Assembly: GCA_013407085.1 (NCBI GenBank)
Contig: JACCGJ010000563.1
Location: 1-64,000 of the forward strand
DNA from: Atriophallophorus winterbourni
Taxonomy: Eukaryota > Platyhelminthes > Trematoda > Plagiorchiida > Microphallidae
Length of the DNA stretch: 64,000 bases
Direction of reading: 5' to 3'
Below, piece by piece: positions 11,075 through 22,652 of the stretch. Position numbers and translations under genes: made by a program. The notes under the pieces were generated by a model, which worked only from the letters and a program-made list of their open reading frames with translations, was not told the origin of the DNA and searched no databases. Numbering within the stretch: position 1 is the stretch's first letter; the number at the start of each line of letters is the position of its first letter.

Positions 11075-13155
11075 AGAATATTTGAACCCAAGGTCACGTT
11101 TGCAATCGATAATTTGAATGGGATTACTATTAACAAGGATTGAGTTATCAGGAATTGTGCATCTTAAAGTCATAAACTTAGATTTTTCTACAGTTTTCAA
11201 CTCTCATAATAAACATTTACTCGGTCCCTTAGTATTTATTTTCCGGATTACCTCTTGACATCCATGTGAAGAATTCCGGCTCACAAACGAGGCAACAGTG
11301 CGACACTGAATCTTCTACGACTACCCACAAAAAGACATTCTCCATTTAAAACAATAATTCGACAATAACAATGTGTTCCAACTGAATATTTTTGGATATT
11401 CTAACTCTTCGAAATTCCTCACAACTTCGATGTTCCGTTCCATCGTTCTTTAATATTTTTCGGGTCATTTTTCCCATCACCCGATTTTCCTTTCATACAA
11501 TAAATGCTCATATATTGAATTTCTGTAAAACTGAATGATAATCATTTACCTTAATCATTTTACCGAACGAAAAATTCCCAACACGTATGACCTTGAAAAT
11601 GTTGATAATTATTGTCCATTTTTATGCTTAATTTATACAAACAACTTTGATAATTATCGATCATGCTTAGTATGCCTTGGAATTACAAGAATGAAATATT
11701 TAGTAATTTATATAGAATGAGAGAACATTAATTTTACCCCATTTAGATAATGCGACCAAATCTTTGTTTAGTCTGACAATGTAAGTTTGTGTTTCAGAAG
11801 ATGGGAAAGAAATTGCTACTTTCATGTCGTCTGCAAACAAGAATAGTTTACTATGGAAGATGACTTTATGTATATCATTTATGTATGTGAGTAAAAGTAA
11901 TGGACCTAAAACACTTCCTTATATTACGCCACTTGGCATCTACAAGGTGCGCGATCTGTGGCCATTAACCTCAACACAGTATGTGCTATCTGTATAGAAA
12001 GAAGTGAGCCAATAATTAAGATTTTTGCGTATACCAAATAAACATAGCTTTGATAGTGATAGGTTATGCGATACTGTGTCGAAAGCTCTAGTTATATCAA
12101 GAAATAAATCTATCACTGCTTAACCATTTTCAATTGAACTTGTGATACAGTCTAAGTATTCTAGTTGACTTGTGATGCAATATATTTTGTTGAGGAATCC
12201 GTGCTGTGCCTTTGAAAAAGGAACTAGGTGTCAGGTATTCTAGTATAGCTTTTTTTACAATTTTTTCAAATAATCTTGATAAGAAAGCTGTATGGTTTAT
12301 CGGTCGGTAGTTAGTAACTATGTGTTTCGAACCAGATTTGTATGTAGGTATAAGAACTGAGTGTTTCCATCCTGCCGGAAAGTTACCAGATTCGATAGAT
12401 GCGTTGAATAAGTTTAGCAAGATTCGTTGAGAGTCTTTTCCACCCATTTTGCATTTGGCTGATGGTATGTCTGCCGTGCCAGGTTTAAGACTGACAGTTG
12501 ATTGCCGGAATAATTTACTTATGTCACTCAGGTTTATACTCAAAGTATTTAGTGTATTAGGCGAAGGAAGATGACAGGTTGTATAAAGGTAGTTTGAATT
12601 GTTGAAGGTACCGTTAAAGTACAGAAGGAATTCTTCGTAGATAGTTTCACGTGAACTAATAATTGTTTCAACTGCGGATGAATTACAATATTTGATAATG
12701 AAATCTATGTTGCTGGGTGAGTTGGATGATCTTGAAAAGTTTACTTAGTGATTTCGGCTTATCCTGACTTATAAGAGCTTTGTTTTCATCGGCTCTAAGC
12801 GTGTTATCTGAAGCATATCTGTGACTTCTTGATAGTTCATAAAAACGAAGAAGGGCGAAAATGTCATCTGTTTTTACAGCAACAGAATGAAGTTCTATCA
12901 TTTTCTTTTCTCTTTTCTGGGCGTTCGTCAATTTTGTGTGCCTAATGAGCTTATAAGAAGCCTTCATATGTAACCATTTCAATTCTAAATGAAATGTTGA
13001 AAAGACCGCTTTGAAATCACTTGAGAGGAAGAATCGGCTCCAGTCTTCTGTTTTAATAAATACTGACAGTAGATTCCAGTTAATGTAGTTGTAGGTATGC
13101 TTATCATCAGATGGCTCTCAAGAATTGACAGGAGCTGTGTCGCAAGAACAAAGAG
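11075..13155 (-). pseudogene. CR1-like ORF2 relic (group B), interrupted
   Basis: From 13155 downward on the minus strand the reading gives INWNLLSVFIKTEDWSRFF, an RYASDNTLRADENKAL linker, and then the RT entry at 12543-12130 (ILLNLFNASIESGNFPAGWK, TNYRPINHTAFLSRLFEKIV). A broken palm follows (FLDITRAFDTVSH, FLFADDMKVAI near 11830). The frame is interrupted at about 11725 by a plus-strand LINE 3' UTR. It seems to resume at 11190-11080 (SKFMTLRCTIP, KRDLGFKYSD). Several stops and frameshifts make it non-functional. Confidence 0.6.
11217..11722 (+). mobile_element. LINE 3' UTR copy, plus orientation
   Basis: The stretch is reverse complementary to 9240-9650, sharing the ACTCGGTCCC start, the block around TTCTCCATTTAAAACA, and a terminal CATGCTTAGTATGCCTTGGA. 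It sits inside the group B RT relic. No clear microsatellite tail remains. Confidence 0.5.
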
Positions 13156-13159
13156 GGAA

Positions 13160-14780
13160 ACTATTTAGTAACGATCAAAGACTTCACTTGGTATAGGTTG
13201 AGTTTCAGAGGATATGCTGTTAACGGAAACGGAGAATGTACAATCAGCCAGAGATGAACGAAACCAATTAAATAGGAGTCCAGAAATACAAAGTGATAAT
13301 AATGCAGAAATTCTTATTGAAAACCCCTTGCTGGAATAGATAGAAAGAGTTTAGGCCCAAGTAAGCTATCAATGCATTCATCATCAACTTTTTGAATAGG
13401 CTAGAGAGAAAAGGTGTTCGATCAATTTGCGATAATTAGTGATGATGTGCGAATTACCTGTTTTAAGACCAGATATAACGACAGAATGTTTCCATTCGAG
13501 GGGAGTATACCAGATTTAACATGAAATTTAATAGGATTAATAAAATTAAACGTATATCATCCGTATTTACTTGCAAGATTGCTGGAACAAAGCCTACAAT
13601 ATGGAGCTTATAAGAAGCTTTGCTTCCCAGACACATTGTGCTAACTTCATGTTAACTGAAGAAAATGAAATCAATACAAATTGAATAATTATTTTGATGT
13701 GGGGTATATGGTGTATGCTGGTATTGAATAATTGACTAAAATAGTTCAAGAATAGCTTATTTATTGCTGAAGATTCTGATGTAGATGACTCCTTATCATC
13801 ACTGTAAACATATGTAGAAATCTCATGATTACTCAGATTATATTGAGATCACGTTTAAATATTCAAAGATATGGTAATCGAAGCACTGTTTAGTGACGTT
13901 CTTTCTTGTTTCTCGATGAAGTGCATTTTGATTCTTGTGAAAGAGCTGAGAGACGTAAAAATGAATAAAAGTCTACTGTGTGGTTTACAAAGCAGAAAGA
14001 CGGGCTAACATATTTTCAAGAAGTTTTATTTTATCAAGTATAATAGGTTTAGTCTTACGATGAGTTGATGCATTTACAAGACATCTAGAGAAACTCTTAT
14101 GAAATGTGGAAAAGATGAGATTAAAACCCGGAAATATAAAGAAATCAGTCAAATTGGAGCATCTGTTTACAGTCGAAATCTTTGTCCGATCAACATAAAG
14201 ACAGTCATTATCTGTGTTGATGGATGTCCAATTTTCACAAAGATGAAGTTGGAACGTAACCATTTTATGATCACAACCAGAAAGAGGCGTTATGACTTCT
14301 ACGTTACTAGGATTCAGACCCAGTGTGAAAATGAGGTCTATAAGGTTTGACTGCTTTGTAGGTTTACCTACTGCGTGGGTGTAACATAGTAGGTTGATTG
14401 CTTCGAAAAAAGATGCGAATTTACTAAAAAGTTTGGTAAATTCCAGCATGTATAGGCAAGTTTAAATAAACAGCAATAAGTTTATTTTTAAAAGGGCTCA
14501 GAGAAACTTTAATGAAAGCATTTAAATCTTATCAATATTATGTGAGGATGAAGAAGGTGGGTAGTAAATACAACCGAAAAATGCGTCCAGTCGATGTATA
14601 TCAATCCATATCAAACCATCAATATCATCCAGTGAAGCAGAACAATGAAGTTTGGTTGAGGTATCCATTGTAATATAATTAATGCAACCACAATTACGAG
14701 TGTTTCACCGATTTTTACGAAAAATATTATACTTTGGAATTTGGAATTTGATCATAAACTTAACTTTATTCTTCTCTTTC
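13160..14780 (-). pseudogene. CR1-like ORF2 relic (group A)
   Basis: The minus strand aligns with 23620-25260 of the near-complete group A element. The best preserved part is an open stretch at 14449-13985 from the endonuclease C-terminus (KPTKQSNLIDLIFTL, SGCDHKMVTFQLHL, KTKPIILDKIKLLENM). Further toward 13160 the RT entry and palm are recognisable at DNA level but full of indels. The copy ends abruptly near 13160 inside the RT, so its 3' part is missing, which is unusual for a LINE and implies a later deletion. Confidence 0.65.
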
Positions 14781-14879
14781 TTGATAGTCGACAGAGGGTC
14801 GAGCCCTAGTGATCCGCATCTTTTTCTATCATGAACATAGTTCAGCGAACCTTAACTGAAGAATTCCTGTCCAGTGTTG

Positions 14880-15262
14880 TAAAACCTCTCAGTGATTCCA
14901 CGCAGTACATTATCCACTAGATGCTTGAAACAGCTTTCAGATCTTGCTGCAATAAACTCTTACGGAAGTGCATTCCACAAGTATCCAACAATTTTTGAGA
15001 GGATGAATACTTGTGTTAGACAGACAGTTATACACTTGTGGGTACTTAGAGTATTGCTATGGGTTCTTGAGCATGTCAAGAGTGGGGAAAACGCGCACAG
15101 GTCGTCAACGAGTTATTTTGAGTCGTGTGCTTTCCATTCCTTTTCCCACCTTCTACTTCATGGTATTTTCACTGGAATTTAATTTACGAGAAGACCGAAT
15201 TGGACAACTGCGTATAATTTCTGAAACTGGCCGTGCGATGAACAGAAAAAGGAAACTTAGAA
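14880..15262 (-). pseudogene. possible CR1-like RT C-terminal relic
   Basis: A broken minus-strand reading contains a KIVGYLWNALP.EFIAARSE stretch then FKHLVDNVL, resembling the conserved CR1 C-terminus (VWN.LP..V..A.S...FK..LD). The rest is too decayed to assign. Confidence 0.3.
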
Positions 15263-15599
15263 TCAAGGGTATACAGACAAGAAGCACACACTGATCAAAT
15301 TTCGAACTTTATAAAGCAAACTTTTGGCCACCAACAAGCAACGCTGTGTCCAAACACGATTTAACCGCGCGAAAACACACTGCAGAACCGACGAACTCAA
15401 GAAAAAACTCATATTCTTTTGGAAAAATGGATACCCAAAGTACTTCATCCTTTGCAACAAATAATTAACAACACAGTTGCATGTGAACAACACGAACACA
15501 GCAAGCTTAAAACTACACTATATACAGCTTATCTCGAGGATTACCATGGGAATACTACGCCCGCTCGGGATTAGTGTAGCGCAAAAGCCTGCTTAAAAA
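15263..15599. other. short unassigned stretch
   Basis: No coding or repeat identity could be supported between the C-terminal relic and the start of the group C element. Confidence 0.3.
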
Positions 15600-15633
15600 C
15601 AGAGATGTACCATGGTGGGAAAGAAAGGGCAGC

Positions 15634-16116
15634 TTGAACGACAGGGAACAAATGGTATCGCGAAGTATAGTTCTACTTGGTGTACCAGAAAATACTTCTA
15701 AAGCATCGAATCAGGAAACGGTAGAGCACGACGTCAAACAATGGCGCTACATTGCGTGTTCTCTCGATATTTCTAATGCCGTTGTTGTGGACACTTTTCG
15801 AGTTCCTTTTTCGCCAAAATACAAGGGGGATGGACCGAAACCTCTGAAGATTACGTTCTTGACCAGCGCTATGGCTGAAATAGTAAGGTCGGAATGGACA
15901 AAAAAGAAACGAACACTACCCAAGGATGTTAGACTTAGCCCACCCAAACCAATGAGTGAGACACACTCGCGGCTGGGGGCGGTAGACGGTAGCATTCCCA
16001 CCGAAACGGAAGCAATCAATACATCAAAAAACGTAGTGGGTCCGGCTCAAACCGAGTCGGACCGAATACATCATACACGGAACAACATGTTGATTCAAAC
16101 TGTTGGAGCGCAATAA
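15634..16116 (+). pseudogene. CR1-like ORF1 protein, 3' part
   Basis: The open stretch encodes a nucleic-acid-binding ORF1 protein of the LINE. It has RSIVLLGVPENTS, a spaced DTFRVPF and KPLKITFLTSAMAE, the order seen in ORF1 proteins (R-x-IVL-x-G-x-PE, then a conserved R, then PLKI-x-F). The N-terminal zinc-finger or coiled-coil part expected upstream is not visible, so the element is probably 5'-truncated near 15600. Its end overlaps the open frame of ORF2. Confidence 0.55.
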
Positions 16117-16129
16117 CTAGCCCACAAGT

Positions 16130-17780
16130 TACACCCTCACGAGCACTTACTGTTAAGCCTGATCTGGCATCTCATCGTCCTACCCCTTACCTCATATCAC
16201 CCGATTCATCACTACACCGAGTCATATCGATCAAATGTATATATACTAATGCTCAATGTTTAGTCAACAAGCTGGCAGAACTCATTGATATCTGTGTAGA
16301 ACAGTCCCCTGACCTTATTGCTGTGACGGAAACCTGGTATCAGCCCAGTATGACGGACAGTGAACTCTCAATCCCTAATATGACACTTTTTCGTCATGAC
16401 CGTGATGGCCCGGGAGGCGGCGTTGCATTGTATTATCACAAGCGCTTCAATGTTAATATCATTGCAGATACTGATCTTTCACTCACAGACACGCTGTGGT
16501 GTTCACTTGACCTGGAATCTGGTGAGAGCTGTACAATTGGGGTTATATATCGCTCACCAACTTCGACCGTCGATCATAATGATGTGTTAGTTGAAAGACT
16601 TCAGCGCATCAGCGCTCGGCCACATGCTCAAATATTGATTATGGGGGATTTCAACCTCCCGCAGCTATACTCGAGAAATCAACACCCAATTACCTCACTG
16701 GAACACAAATTTCAAGAAGTATTTGATCTAGTCCCCCTGTACAATCACGTTTGCAACCACACACGAATGCGAGGGACAGACCGGCCCTCTGTTTTGGACC
16801 TAGTTTTGACTTCCAACGAATCAGCTATTGAATTAGTACACTATGAAGCTCCATTGGGACGGAGTGACCATGTGATGCTCGTGTTCGATTATGTCTGCAG
16901 TGCATCGAGACACAGTGACGAATCTAAAATCATCCGTAAAGTCGACTTTTGGAGACTCAAAGAAGCACTTTGTGAGCTGAATGATGTTCAACTTGATTCT
17001 AGTGACTCAAATACACATTATAACTCTCTGATAAACTACCTTCAGATGCAAATCCAGTCGAACTCTCGATATATTCAGAGGAAAGATGTCCACAGCCTCC
17101 GTTTCTCTGTTCGCAGCAGAACTAGAAAATGGATTTCATTGAAAAGGCGTGCTTGGGTTACTCATTGCAATAACGTCACCCCTACATCTTGGTTACAATT
17201 TTGCAGAATACGTAACAGAGTCACCACCCTAATTCGGCAGGACAAAAAACAGTACCAGCAACATATGGTGGAACGAATGGAAGCGAATCCGAAACTATTG
17301 TACAAAATTGTGAATGACAGAACCAAAGTTAAACCAGGTGTTTTCCCGATCATGACAGAAGAAGGTTTGACTGTCACAGTCCAAGAGACGGCGGATGCGC
17401 TTGCGTGCTTTTACTCTCAAGTCTACTGCCCTAAAAAGCAATTATTGCATCATGAAATATCAAACACTGTAGAACCACTAACTGAGCCCGTGATCGATCA
17501 ACTGGTGGTAGAGCGACATTTACGTCGATTGAATACAAAGAAATCTCCCGGGGAGGACAATATTACCCCAGCGATTCTTCATGTGTGTTATAGAGAGCTT
17601 TCAAATAGCTTAGCGGCGGTTTTCATCCAGAGTCTTGGTGAAGGTTGTGTACCTTTGGCTTGGAAAGCGGGTGTGGTAACACCAATTTATAAAGGTGGCA
17701 GTCGTTCTGACGCAGCAAATTACAGACCTGTAACGATGCTACCATGTATTTTAAAAAATTATGGAGCGCATTATATCTGA
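16130..17780 (+). pseudogene. CR1-like ORF2 part 1: endonuclease and RT fingers
   Basis: The frame is open from at least 16130. The endonuclease shows a TNAQCLVNKLAEL start, AVTETWYQPS, DGPGGGVALYYHKRF, IGVIYRSP, ILIMGDFNLP, VLDLVLT and LGRSDHVML, the full set of motifs of the fold. The RT entry follows (LLYKIVNDR, KKSPGEDNITPAIL, AWKAGVVTPIYKGGS, NYRPVTMLP). It terminates because a run of six A near 17748-17754 shifts the frame: with one A fewer the protein would continue straight into the next segment. The lesion could be biological or a homopolymer assembly error. Confidence 0.8.
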
Positions 17781-19008
17781 ATGTATTGTGGGTCAGCTTG
17801 AAGCACGACGTCTTTTGTCAGCAGCACAACACGGGTTCCGCCGGACCAGATCTTGTCTTTCGAATTTACTGATCACACTAAATGATTGGACGATGTCGCT
17901 CGATCAAGGCTATACGGTACATGCTTGTTATATTGATATTTCAAAGGCTTTTGACAAGGTCGACCACAGCTTGCTCCTGCAAAAGCTAGTGCGATATGGA
18001 ATAACAGGTAACTTACTATCGTGGCTAACAGATTATCTGACCGATCGGCACGTGCGAGTTCGCATTGACGGAGTATTGTCGAAAAGTATCGATGTCACGA
18101 GCGGGGTGCCTAAAGGTTCAGTGCTCGGACCTATTCTTTTCCTGTTATATATAAATGATATAACTGAAATAGTGCGATGCAAGCTCGTTCTTTTTGCAGA
18201 TGACATTAAAATATGGAAGCAAATCCGATCTAATGAAGATTGTTTAATGCGGCAAAACGACTTGGATGTTCTGTATCGCTGGTCTCTAGAGAATCAAATG
18301 CCTTTCAGCCTACGTAAATGTCATATGTTACAGCTTGGCCGTAACTGCGAATATACATACCATCTGGGCCACGATATCCTAAATTGGACCACCACTGAAA
18401 AGGACCTCGGAATTTGGATTACTAATAACCTGAAACCGAATATGCATTGTAGAAAAGTGTTTAATCGGGCATGTGGTATATTAGGAATTCTGAGAAGAAT
18501 TTTCGGACGGTTCTCGTCCAAAACAATTCCTCGTATTTTAAATACTTACATCCATCCAACGATGGATTATTTGATCCCAGCCTGGGCACCGTGGTTGCGC
18601 AAAGACATCGATATCCTGGATCGAATATACCACAAAGCTACAAAGTTAGTTGAAGGGATGCAGCGGGTCCCGTATCAATAGCGAATGGCCATCCTTGGTT
18701 TGCGTGATTTTACACGAAGACGAATGAGGATCGACCTGATTCTGGCTTACAAGATACTGCGGATCGAAAACCATCCGCTTAGCGAACTAATAAAAGTAAA
18801 CTCCCCTCAAAATACACGCAGTCACTCGTGTTGCCTCGAAATACCGCACTCAAGACTTGATTGTCGTCGCTATTTCTTCTCTGTGCGTATCTGCTTTCTA
18901 TGGAATGCGCTACCGCAAGATGTTTTGAATGCAAAGATAATTGATGTTTTCAAATCGAAATTGGATGCATACGCCAAGCAAAACCACGAATTTGTCCCGG
19001 TGTATTGA
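17761..19008 (+). pseudogene. CR1-like ORF2 part 2: RT palm to C-terminus
   Basis: The reading frame 17761-18681 contains AAQHGFRRTRSCLSNLL, CYIDISKAFDKVDHSLLL, SGVPKGSVLGPILFLLYIND and LVLFADDIKIW with the catalytic FADD, so all polymerase motifs are present. A TAG at 18679-18681 replaces the Glu-type codon of related copies (VPYQ-stop-RMAIL against RPYEERIATL). The frame is then open to 19008 (RRRMRIDLILAYKIL, SRLDCRRYFFSVRICFLWNALP). Catalytic residues are intact but the chain is interrupted. Confidence 0.8.
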
Positions 19009-19226
19009 AGCAACATGAACCCAGAAAAATATTAACAATGTGATTTTGATTAAATTTTTCTTTTTGCAATAGTTGTCATCCAATGGTACGTGTAAAGCAT
19101 TAGCTTTTTATCACCATAAAATCTTGATTCTGGATTCTTGAACTAGTCAAGGTCAAATACACATTTGCTAAGGAAGCAAAAAATAACTTCATGTACAGAA
19201 TCTCATGTTACGATTAGGATAACTAT

Positions 19227-19478
19227 TATATTGGGAAGACTGAAAAAAGGTTAGAAATAAGGATACATAATCACAAACTGGCTACTCGACGACGTGACCA
19301 AAAATCATTTATACCGGTACATATGGATAGAGAAGGACAATAATTCAATTTGGATAGAACAGAAATCATCGCCAGAGGCAGAATTCGTCAAGTTCTAGAG
19401 TTCATGGAAGCGTTGTATTTAACACGGAAATCAATCAATGAGCACATTCAATTGATGAGGTCGCAACGCAGCAGATGA
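19227..19478 (+). pseudogene. Penelope-like element GIY-YIG endonuclease relic
   Basis: The plus strand reads YIGKTEKRLEIRIHNHKLA, a VHMDREG segment, a TEIIARGRIRQVLEFMEALY segment with the Glu expected in the last helix, and a SINEHIQLMRSQRSR end with a TGA at 19476-19478. This is the C-terminal GIY-YIG nuclease of PLEs. One in-frame TAA (the HMDREGQ-stop-FNLDRTE position) breaks it. The RT domain is absent, so the copy is 5'-truncated. A second PLE piece with the same SINEH motif lies on the minus strand at 54982-55790. A degenerate hammerhead motif follows 45 nt after the stop. Confidence 0.75.
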
Positions 19479-19522
19479 ATTCGAATGATGCCCATCGCCT
19501 AGTTGCTTTGACATACGTTTAG

Positions 19523-19560
19523 CTGATAATGTCATTTAATTTGATGACGAAACATCTGTA
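19523..19560 (+). ncRNA. degenerate hammerhead ribozyme motif next to PLE
   Basis: The order of elements is CTGATAA (19523-19529; core consensus CTGANGA), a five-pair stem II GTCAT/ATGAC (19531-19535 with 19544-19548) closed by an 8-nt loop, GAAA (19549-19552), and a C-ATCT-GTA segment that could be a one-pair stem III and NUH site. The core base that should be G8 is A, so catalysis would be lost. Stem I pairing is not evident. PLEs are known to carry minimal type I hammerheads near their termini, which fits the position 45 nt after the GIY-YIG stop. Confidence 0.5.
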
Positions 19561-19584
19561 ATCAACCATACGAGATCGGGAAAC

Positions 19585-20655
19585 AACTATGACATACAAT
19601 ATGGTAACAAAGTTAAAAGTTTTCCAAACTGATTCAAACAATTTTGAGCGAGAGATGCTTTTGGTATCCTACCACACCTCAGGGATAAACTAAAGATTAG
19701 CGCCAGTGATTTGTGTATGATACCCGATAATGCCGTTAAAACCTTTGGGTGTATTCCATCCGGACCAATTGCTGAGTGTACATCCAGTTGTTCAAGGAAA
19801 TACTGCACCATATCTGGCGAGATCAGGATATGTGGCATTTCGGCGATGCTCTCATGAAGCAGAGCATTTGGAAACGTCTCCTCGGTGTAAACCGAGCTGT
19901 ACTGAGCAGCGACAGAAAAGGCTTTACGTTCATCTTCATGTTCAGTCTAAACTCTCAAAGATCGCAAGCAAGGTACTCTTTGAAGTGCTCCAGTTCTACG
20001 TTCAATGTACTCAAACAAGCATTTAGGAAACCAATGGGCTTCATCCACCAAATGAATTTCATACATCTCCGTTTTCTCTTTTTAGGCAGGTGCACGTTTT
20101 GCGGATAACCTTGTAGACTTTGTAATCATCAGTGCATTCACCGGAAGAGAATGTTTGGCATGACGTCTTTTTTCTTCATGTATTTACAAATATTGCTATG
20201 AAACCAAGGCGATTTGTTAACGGAAGAGCTTCCGTTCATCAATGTCGCGTCATTTTAATACGAATTGATTTTAGCCAATCAAATTTCAAAGGAACTTGTC
20301 CGACACATATCTTCGTTAGATTGGCTACAATCTGCACCATATTCAGTTCCAAAATCGTATCTAGGAAATGTTGTTCGAAAGGTTATCATTACGAAATCAA
20401 ATCCCACCACTTTATATCAGGAGTATTCAGATATCCATGAATGATACAGTCGCCAGTGATACCATGCCGTTTCATTTGAAAACATAACTCAGGAACGTAA
20501 GCGGCCTGTGAGCGGTAGATGACCCCAATAGTCTCAGCCCCAGAGCTAGACATCACTATACACCAGATTATCTCAGCATTTCCAGCATAATGTTGAAACC
20601 TTTCCAAAACTTCCTAAATTGGGTGTTCTTTAGAGTATACAGCAACGTGAAAGGC
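19585..20655 (-). pseudogene. CR1-like ORF2 relic: endonuclease and RT entry
   Basis: On the minus strand 20607-20389 gives a decayed endonuclease piece (TIGVIYRSQ, ITGDCIIHGYLNTPDIKWWD, where relatives have IxGDFNxPxIxW). Bases 19838-19587 give the RT entry (MVQYFLEQLDVHSAIGPDGI, HPKVLTAL, KSLALIFSLSLRCGRIP). The intervening sequence is broken. No product is expected. The group is not assigned. Confidence 0.55.
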
Positions 20656-20732
20656 AGATCTCGAAGCTAATCAGTCACTTCTGAAAAGCGTATAATGTAG
20701 TATCGCGCACTTCATATGAGATATATAAATTG

Positions 20733-21965
<1,233 letters not shown>

Positions 21966-22019
21966 ACATAATGGTGTATAGAAAATGTCATGGAAGGCAA
22001 TGTGACAAATAGAAAAATG

Positions 22020-22575
22020 TGATGCAAGTCCCAACCTATGACGAGACATGCATAGACCCTATGTAACCTGACACTACAGCAGCGTTATAAATAGCTAATC
22101 AGAAAAATAATTTTTTTAGATGTTTCTATTTTTTAGAGACATTTGTTTACGATAGAAACCTGAATTGAAACGATAAGGATAACTGCACGTGGGCTAAGAT
22201 ACTGTCAGGTTGCCCAGCCTAGACAGATATGAGATGGGGAATAGAAATAGATGTAACATACATAGACCCTAAGTAACCTGACTAAGATACTGTCAGGTTG
22301 CCCAGGCCTAGACAGATATGAAATGGGGAATAGAAATAGATGTGACATACATAGACACTAAGTAACCTGACTAAAGAGATACAAAAAGTAAAGGTACATA
22401 TAAAACTAGTCCCAGGTTTTGATGAATGTATGAAAGCACAAGCCCGATCCAGGCAAAGTGCCGCACAATCAGAGACTGCACATGGGCTAAGATAGTGTCA
22501 GGTTGCCCAGGCCTAGACAGATATGAGGGAAGAGTAGAAATAGATGAAACATACATAGACACTAAGTAACATGAC
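22020..22575. repeat. tandem copies of the hairpin-rich short repeat family
   Basis: A unit of about 87 bp, centred on CTGTCAGGTTGCCCAGGCCT and AGACAGATATGAGATGGGGA and ending TAAGTAACCTGA, occurs in direct succession at about 22194-22280 and 22281-22373. A third, longer copy lies at about 22430-22570, preceded by the family's start (ATGAAAGCACAAGCCCGATC). The same family occurs singly or inverted in FEN1 introns. Confidence 0.75.
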
Positions 22576-22652
22576 ACTTAATAGTACCATGTATTTCGGA
22601 CATTGTGAACAGTTCTATACGTGTGCTAGTGTACAAAATACATACAACTGAT

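Larger units (their letters stand above)
15600..19130 (+). mobile_element. CR1-like non-LTR retrotransposon, nearly complete (group C)
   Basis: The layout is a 5'-truncated ORF1 (15634-16116), an ORF2 with endonuclease and reverse transcriptase (about 16100-19008), and a 3' end with ATCTTGATTCTGGATTCTTG-type short repeats around 19117-19140. Only two lesions interrupt ORF2: a homopolymer frameshift near 17750 and a TAG at 18679-18681. Related 3' fragments lie at 28.2, 50.5, 57.6, 58.55 and 62.4 kb. A PLE fragment follows directly downstream. Confidence 0.8.

Noticed and set aside
15747..16019. 90-residue minus-strand ORF
   Set aside because: Antisense shadow of the LINE ORF1 at 15634-16116 with no motifs of its own.
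22020..22575. CRISPR-like array
   Set aside because: Few long repeats without uniform spacers in a eukaryotic, transposon-rich context; they are tandem copies of an interspersed repeat.
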